A DNA stretch of 64,000 bases from Chryseobacterium kimseyorum (lineage in GTDB: Bacteria > Bacteroidota > Bacteroidia > Flavobacteriales > Weeksellaceae): the NCBI RefSeq assembly GCF_025971945.1, contig NZ_JAPDHW010000006.1:223272-287271 (forward strand), given 5' to 3'. The position numbers and the translations under genes were made by a program. Under the pieces are notes generated by a model. It did not search any database and was not told the origin of the DNA. It saw only the letters and a list, made by a program, of their open reading frames with translations. Positions 60,078 to 64,000 of the stretch are shown here, piece by piece (within the stretch, counting starts at the first letter, position 1; each line of letters begins with the position of its first letter).

Positions 60078-62906
60078 ATGAGTGAATCAAAAGAATATAT
60101 AGAAGTTTACGGAGCCAGGGAACACAATCTTAAAAACATTGATGTCAAAATTCCGCGTAATGAACTGGTGGTCATCACCGGGCTTTCCGGAAGCGGAAAA
60201 TCGTCATTGGCTTTTGATACCATTTTTGCCGAAGGTCAGCGTCGTTATATAGAAACTTTCTCTGCGTATGCACGTCAGTTTTTAGGTGGTTTGGAACGTC
60301 CGGATGTCGATAAAATTGAAGGATTGTCTCCCGTCATTGCGATTGAGCAGAAAACAACCAATAAGAATCCACGCTCTACAGTAGGAACGGTGACTGAACT
60401 TTACGATTATCTCCGTCTTTTGTTTGCAAGGGTTTCTGATGCCTACTCTCAGACGACGGGAAAGAAACTGGTAAGCTACACTGAAGATCAGATTTTAGAG
60501 ACCATTAAAGAAAACTACAAAGGCGAAAAGCTCATGTTGATGGCTCCGGTTGTGCGTTCAAGAAAAGGTCATTACCACGAACTTTTTGTTCAGATGGCCA
60601 AAAAAGGATACGGACAGGCAAGAATTGACGGAGAGCTTCAGGATATTGAGTATGATTTAAAACTCGACCGTTACAAAACCCACGATATCGATATCGTTAT
60701 CGACCGTTGGATCATTGGTGAATCTGCCTCTGAAGCCAGAATGGAGAAATCATTGAGAACTGCCATGGAAATGGGGGAAGGGGTCATTGGAATTCAAAAG
60801 CTTGGAAGTACAGAGATCGAATATTTCTCGAAAAATTTAATGGATGCCGAAACCGGTCACTCATTAGCTTTACCTGAGCCAAATACGTTTTCTTTCAACT
60901 CTCCGAAAGGAAGTTGCCCAAGCTGTAAAGGTTTAGGGACTATTAAAAAAATCAACACCGATTATTTTGTTGAAAATCCTAAATTATCAATTAATCAGGG
61001 AGGTTTGCTGCCTTTGGAAGATATTAAATCGAACAAGTGGATTTTAGCGCAAATCAAAAATATTCTTGAAATCTTCGGTTTGGGATTGACGACTCCCTTT
61101 AAAGATATTCCTGCAGAAGCGTTGGATTATATGTACAACGGATGTCACAAAGAATTTAATAAAGACCTGAAATACGCAGGAATTACCAAAAAAATAAAAA
61201 TCAGTTTTGATGGTTTGATTCCTTTTATGGAGGAAATCATTGATGAGAAAGAATCTTATGAAGGTGTTTTGCTTGAAAGACATTTCACTACCGAAGAAAC
61301 CTGTCCTGAATGTAAAGGAACCCGTCTTCAGCCTGGAAGTTTAAGTTTTAAAATTGACGGAAAAAATATCGCTGAGATTAACGGTTTAAGTTTGTCTGAT
61401 TTAAAAGATTGGCTGAGAGACGTAAAAGATAAATTTTCGCCGAAAAATGCGATTATCGCTCACGAAATTTTAAAGGAAATAGAAACCAGACTTCAGTTTT
61501 TGCTTGATGTAGGTTTGGAATATTTAAGTCTGAGCAGAAGTTCAAAAACGCTCTCCGGTGGAGAATCCCAGAGAATCCGTTTGGCAACGCAGATTGGATC
61601 TCAGCTTGTGAATGTTTTATATATTCTGGATGAACCAAGTATCGGTTTGCACCAGAGAGATAATGAACGACTGATTAATTCATTAAAAAATCTTCGTGAC
61701 ATCGGAAACTCAGTGTTGGTGGTAGAGCACGACAAAGATATGATTATGGAAGCCGATGAGGTTTTGGACATTGGTCCGAGAGCCGGAAAATTCGGTGGAG
61801 AAATTCTTTGGCAGGGAAAACCTGCAGATTTACTGAAAGCAGATACGATTACAGCAGATTATATCAACGGAAAGAGAAAAATTGCCATTCCGGAAGTAAG
61901 AAGAGAAGGGAATGGGAAAAGTATTGTCTTGAAAGGCGCTACAGGAAACAATCTTAAAAATGTTACGCTTGATATTCCTTTAGGAAAACTGGTGGTTGTG
62001 ACCGGAATTTCAGGAAGTGGAAAATCATCTCTGATTAACGGAACTCTGTACCCGATTCTGAACAAGCATTTTTACAGAGCCGTTCAGGAACCTTTACCGT
62101 ACAAGAAAGTTGAAGGTCTTGACAATATCGATAAAATTGTAGACGTTGATCAGACTCCGATTGGAAGAACACCACGTTCAAATCCCGCAACCTACACCGG
62201 AATGTTCACCGATATCAGAAATCTTTTTTCTGAACTGCCTGAATCTAAAATCCGTGGTTATAAACCCGGAAGATTTTCTTTTAACGTGAAAGGAGGAAGA
62301 TGCGAAACCTGTCAGGGAGGCGGTTTGAAAGTGATTGAAATGAACTTCTTACCCGATGTTTACGTTCATTGTGAAACCTGCAACGGAAAACGCTTCAACA
62401 GAGAAACGCTGGAAGTCCGTTACAAAGGAAAATCGATTTCTGATGTTTTGGATATGACGATTGATGAAGCGGTAGATTTCTTCCAGCCGATTCCTAAAAT
62501 TTTTGCAAGAGTGAAAACTTTGCAGGATGTTGGTTTGGGTTACATCACCATGGGACAACAGTCGACCACACTTTCCGGCGGTGAAGCGCAGCGTATCAAA
62601 CTGGCAACAGAACTCGCAAAAAGACAGACTGGAAATACTTTATATATTCTTGACGAACCGACAACCGGACTTCATTTTGAAGATGTGAAAATCCTTATGG
62701 ATGCGATCAATAAATTGGTAGAATTAGGAAATTCATTCATTATCATCGAACATAATATGGATGTTATCAAACTGGCAGATCATATTATTGATGTCGGTCC
62801 GGAAGGTGGAAAATACGGCGGTGAGATTATTGCGAAAGGAACACCGGAAGAGATTATTAAATCGAAGAAGAGTTTGACAGGGAAGTATTTGAAAAAGGAG
62901 ATGTAA
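60078..62906 (+). CDS. uvrA: excinuclease ABC subunit A
   Basis: DNA damage sensor of nucleotide excision repair, 942 residues, a tandem ABC ATPase that loads UvrB. First P-loop [10 protein letters not shown] near 33-42, second GISGSGKSS near 640, signature sequences [12 protein letters not shown] and [12 protein letters not shown], and zinc-binding CPSCKG, CPECKG and [14 protein letters not shown] modules are all present. Length normal. Monocistronic, with a terminator 23 bases downstream. Confidence 0.97.
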   Translation: MSESKEYIEVYGAREHNLKNIDVKIPRNELVVITGLSGSGKSSLAFDTIFAEGQRRYIETFSAYARQFLGGLERPDVDKIEGLSPVIAIEQKTTNKNPRSTVGTVTELYDYLRLLFARVSDAYSQTTGKKLVSYTEDQILETIKENYKGEKLMLMAPVVRSRKGHYHELFVQMAKKGYGQARIDGELQDIEYDLKLDRYKTHDIDIVIDRWIIGESASEARMEKSLRTAMEMGEGVIGIQKLGSTEIEYFSKNLMDAETGHSLALPEPNTFSFNSPKGSCPSCKGLGTIKKINTDYFVENPKLSINQGGLLPLEDIKSNKWILAQIKNILEIFGLGLTTPFKDIPAEALDYMYNGCHKEFNKDLKYAGITKKIKISFDGLIPFMEEIIDEKESYEGVLLERHFTTEETCPECKGTRLQPGSLSFKIDGKNIAEINGLSLSDLKDWLRDVKDKFSPKNAIIAHEILKEIETRLQFLLDVGLEYLSLSRSSKTLSGGESQRIRLATQIGSQLVNVLYILDEPSIGLHQRDNERLINSLKNLRDIGNSVLVVEHDKDMIMEADEVLDIGPRAGKFGGEILWQGKPADLLKADTITADYINGKRKIAIPEVRREGNGKSIVLKGATGNNLKNVTLDIPLGKLVVVTGISGSGKSSLINGTLYPILNKHFYRAVQEPLPYKKVEGLDNIDKIVDVDQTPIGRTPRSNPATYTGMFTDIRNLFSELPESKIRGYKPGRFSFNVKGGRCETCQGGGLKVIEMNFLPDVYVHCETCNGKRFNRETLEVRYKGKSISDVLDMTIDEAVDFFQPIPKIFARVKTLQDVGLGYITMGQQSTTLSGGEAQRIKLATELAKRQTGNTLYILDEPTTGLHFEDVKILMDAINKLVELGNSFIIIEHNMDVIKLADHIIDVGPEGGKYGGEIIAKGTPEEIIKSKKSLTGKYLKKEM

Positions 62907-62928
62907 AAGAAATCAATTTAGAAAGAGA

Positions 62929-62959
62929 AAAGAATTTGCGAAAGCAGATTCTTTTTTTA
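62929..62959 (+). terminator. Rho-independent terminator of uvrA
   Basis: Eleven-base arms 62929-62939 and 62944-62954 capped by a GAAA tetraloop, one wobble, then T run. Confidence 0.88.
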
Positions 62960-62981
62960 TTTTTATATAAACTAATGATTA

Positions 62982-64000
62982 ATGGACAAGTTAAGAGAAA
63001 TTATAGATTTTGACACTTTAGATATTTCAAAGTTTTATTTAGGTAAAATTTCAGAAAATTACTATCATGAAAAAAGATTTATTAAAGATAAAATTGAAGG
63101 TGATACACTTGATATAAACTTTTATTTAAATAGTAAAAAGGAAGAAAAACAATTGATAGATATAGTATTAAATCAAGACAAAACAGTTTTATTAGGAAAT
63201 CCAGGAATTGGAAAAACTAAAGAATTAGAGGTTTTATTTAAAACATTATGGGAGAGAAAAAATGAACTAGAAATAATCCCTTTTTTTATAAATATTAATA
63301 TTTTTCGAAATTCTAAAAATTTTGAAGATTTAATAAAATATAAAGATTGGAAAGACTTTGAGAAAAAGTGTTTTATAATTGATGGTTTAGATGAAATTCC
63401 GGATCCTCAAGATTTCATTTCTGCTTTAAAATTCTTTTTAGAAAATTATAACGAAAGTATAAAAATAATAATTTCTTGTAGAACAAATATTTATGAAAAG
63501 TACTTGCTTAGGATTGATGATTTTGAATATTATTACTTAAACAATCTAAGTGACTTACAAATTATAAATATTCTAAAAAACACCTTTGCAATCAATATTA
63601 CTTTTGAGGATTTGGATAAATATAGAGTTTTTTTAGAAAATCCTTTTAATTTAAATTTATTTGGTCATTTTTATAAAGAAAATCAAAAATTCCCACAAAC
63701 TATTTTCGAAGCATTTGAACTCTCAATTGACCAAGAACTGATTTTGTTGAATAAAAAAAAGTTTGTTAAAAGTGAATTAATTGACGAAATACATGCTAAA
63801 CATATTCTGACAGAAATCGCAATAATTAATGAATTAATGCACCAAAATTATATTGAAAGTGAAGACCTTTATAATTTAATAGGTAAAGAGGATAAATCTT
63901 TAATAGAAAAAATTTCATTAATAGAAAAAAATCAAGATTCAAAAAAATTCATTTTTAGACATCAAAATTATCAGGAATTTTTGTCAGCGAAGTATATTTC
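62982..64000 (+). CDS. NACHT-domain STAND NTPase (5' part, cut by window edge)
   Basis: First 339 codons of a STAND NTPase; the 3' end lies beyond the window. After about 60 N-terminal residues comes Walker A LLGNPGIGKT (70-79), Walker B CFIIDGLDEIPD (130-141), a sensor-like IIISCRTN (162-169), and near the edge FRHQNYQEFLSAKY, the typical end of a NACHT-associated winged helix. Bacterial NACHT proteins of this class often act in anti-phage defence; that role is inferred here. No separate effector domain precedes the NTPase, so an effector would be C-terminal or encoded next door. Sequence is clearly more AT-rich than uvrA, suggesting acquisition. Starts 75 bases after uvrA. Confidence 0.88.
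   Translation, partial: MDKLREIIDFDTLDISKFYLGKISENYYHEKRFIKDKIEGDTLDINFYLNSKKEEKQLIDIVLNQDKTVLLGNPGIGKTKELEVLFKTLWERKNELEIIPFFININIFRNSKNFEDLIKYKDWKDFEKKCFIIDGLDEIPDPQDFISALKFFLENYNESIKIIISCRTNIYEKYLLRIDDFEYYYLNNLSDLQIINILKNTFAINITFEDLDKYRVFLENPFNLNLFGHFYKENQKFPQTIFEAFELSIDQELILLNKKKFVKSELIDEIHAKHILTEIAIINELMHQNYIESEDLYNLIGKEDKSLIEKISLIEKNQDSKKFIFRHQNYQEFLSAKYI

Noticed and set aside
1..64000. tRNA, rRNA, tmRNA, CRISPR arrays, integrases or IS elements
   Set aside because: None was recognised by reading; a dedicated scan (tRNAscan-SE, Infernal, CRISPR finder) could still reveal a missed small RNA.

Overview
The window looks like chromosome from a low-GC member of the Bacteroidota, most likely Flavobacteriales and close to Chryseobacterium (Weeksellaceae). 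Evidence: many genes are preceded by the Bacteroidota -7 promoter element TAnnTTTG, Shine-Dalgarno signals are weak and A-rich, three proteins carry type IX secretion (T9SS) C-terminal sorting domains, there is a GLPGLI-family protein and a GldL-like protein, the ATP synthase operon lacks atpD/atpC, and a TssE-TssF pair of the Bacteroidota type VI system is present. No rRNA, tRNA, CRISPR array, transposase or integrase was seen.

Layout. 1-9.9 kb is core: rplI-rpsR-rpsF, a ClC antiporter, a lipoyl E2 acyltransferase, a SAM hydroxide adenosyltransferase, phoH, three outer-membrane beta-barrel proteins and ffh. 10.2-17.8 kb is an accessory island of unrecognised lipoproteins, exported proteins and membrane proteins. 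It holds three copies of a regulatory module with direct repeats about 21 bp apart, a relic gene start, a frameshifted gene and a possible caspase-like lipoprotein. 18-23.4 kb is the ATP synthase operon atpB-E-F-H-A-G. 23.6-31.2 kb has a CNNM/CorC protein, clpS, udk, a DivIC-like protein, the methylmalonyl-CoA mutase small subunit, a GxxExxY gene between inverted repeats, a methyltransferase, a His-rich lipoprotein and an M20 dipeptidase. 31.3-49.4 kb has T9SS cargo, etfB-etfA, a bifunctional nuclease, a nucleoside permease, an ECF sigma/anti-sigma/exported protein trio, a thiolase, mevalonate kinase plus a UbiA prenyltransferase, and proline dehydrogenase. 49.5-64 kb has an XRE regulator, a long intergenic region with operator-like repeats and RNA-like hairpins, an M14 peptidase, a DUF4920 protein, a GLPGLI protein, an amino-acid permease, tssE-tssF, an ABM/DJ-1 operon with a perfect CRP-like palindrome beside a Crp/Fnr gene, uvrA, and the start of a NACHT NTPase cut by the right edge.

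How genes may work together. The CRP-like site TGTGA-N6-TCACA lies upstream of the DJ-1/ABM operon, and the adjacent Crp/Fnr protein keeps the Arg-Glu-xxx-Arg recognition pattern that reads such sites in E. coli. A 19-bp palindrome close to the Fur consensus precedes one T9SS cargo gene. The XRE gene probably represses itself through three 33-34 bp-spaced repeats that overlap its promoter. EtfAB, the thiolase, methylmalonyl-CoA mutase, the E2 enzyme and proline dehydrogenase point to amino-acid and acyl-CoA oxidation feeding the respiratory chain and ATP synthase. The most likely places for undescribed biology are the 10-18 kb island and the NACHT gene at the right edge. All calls were made by reading the sequence; no database search was run.
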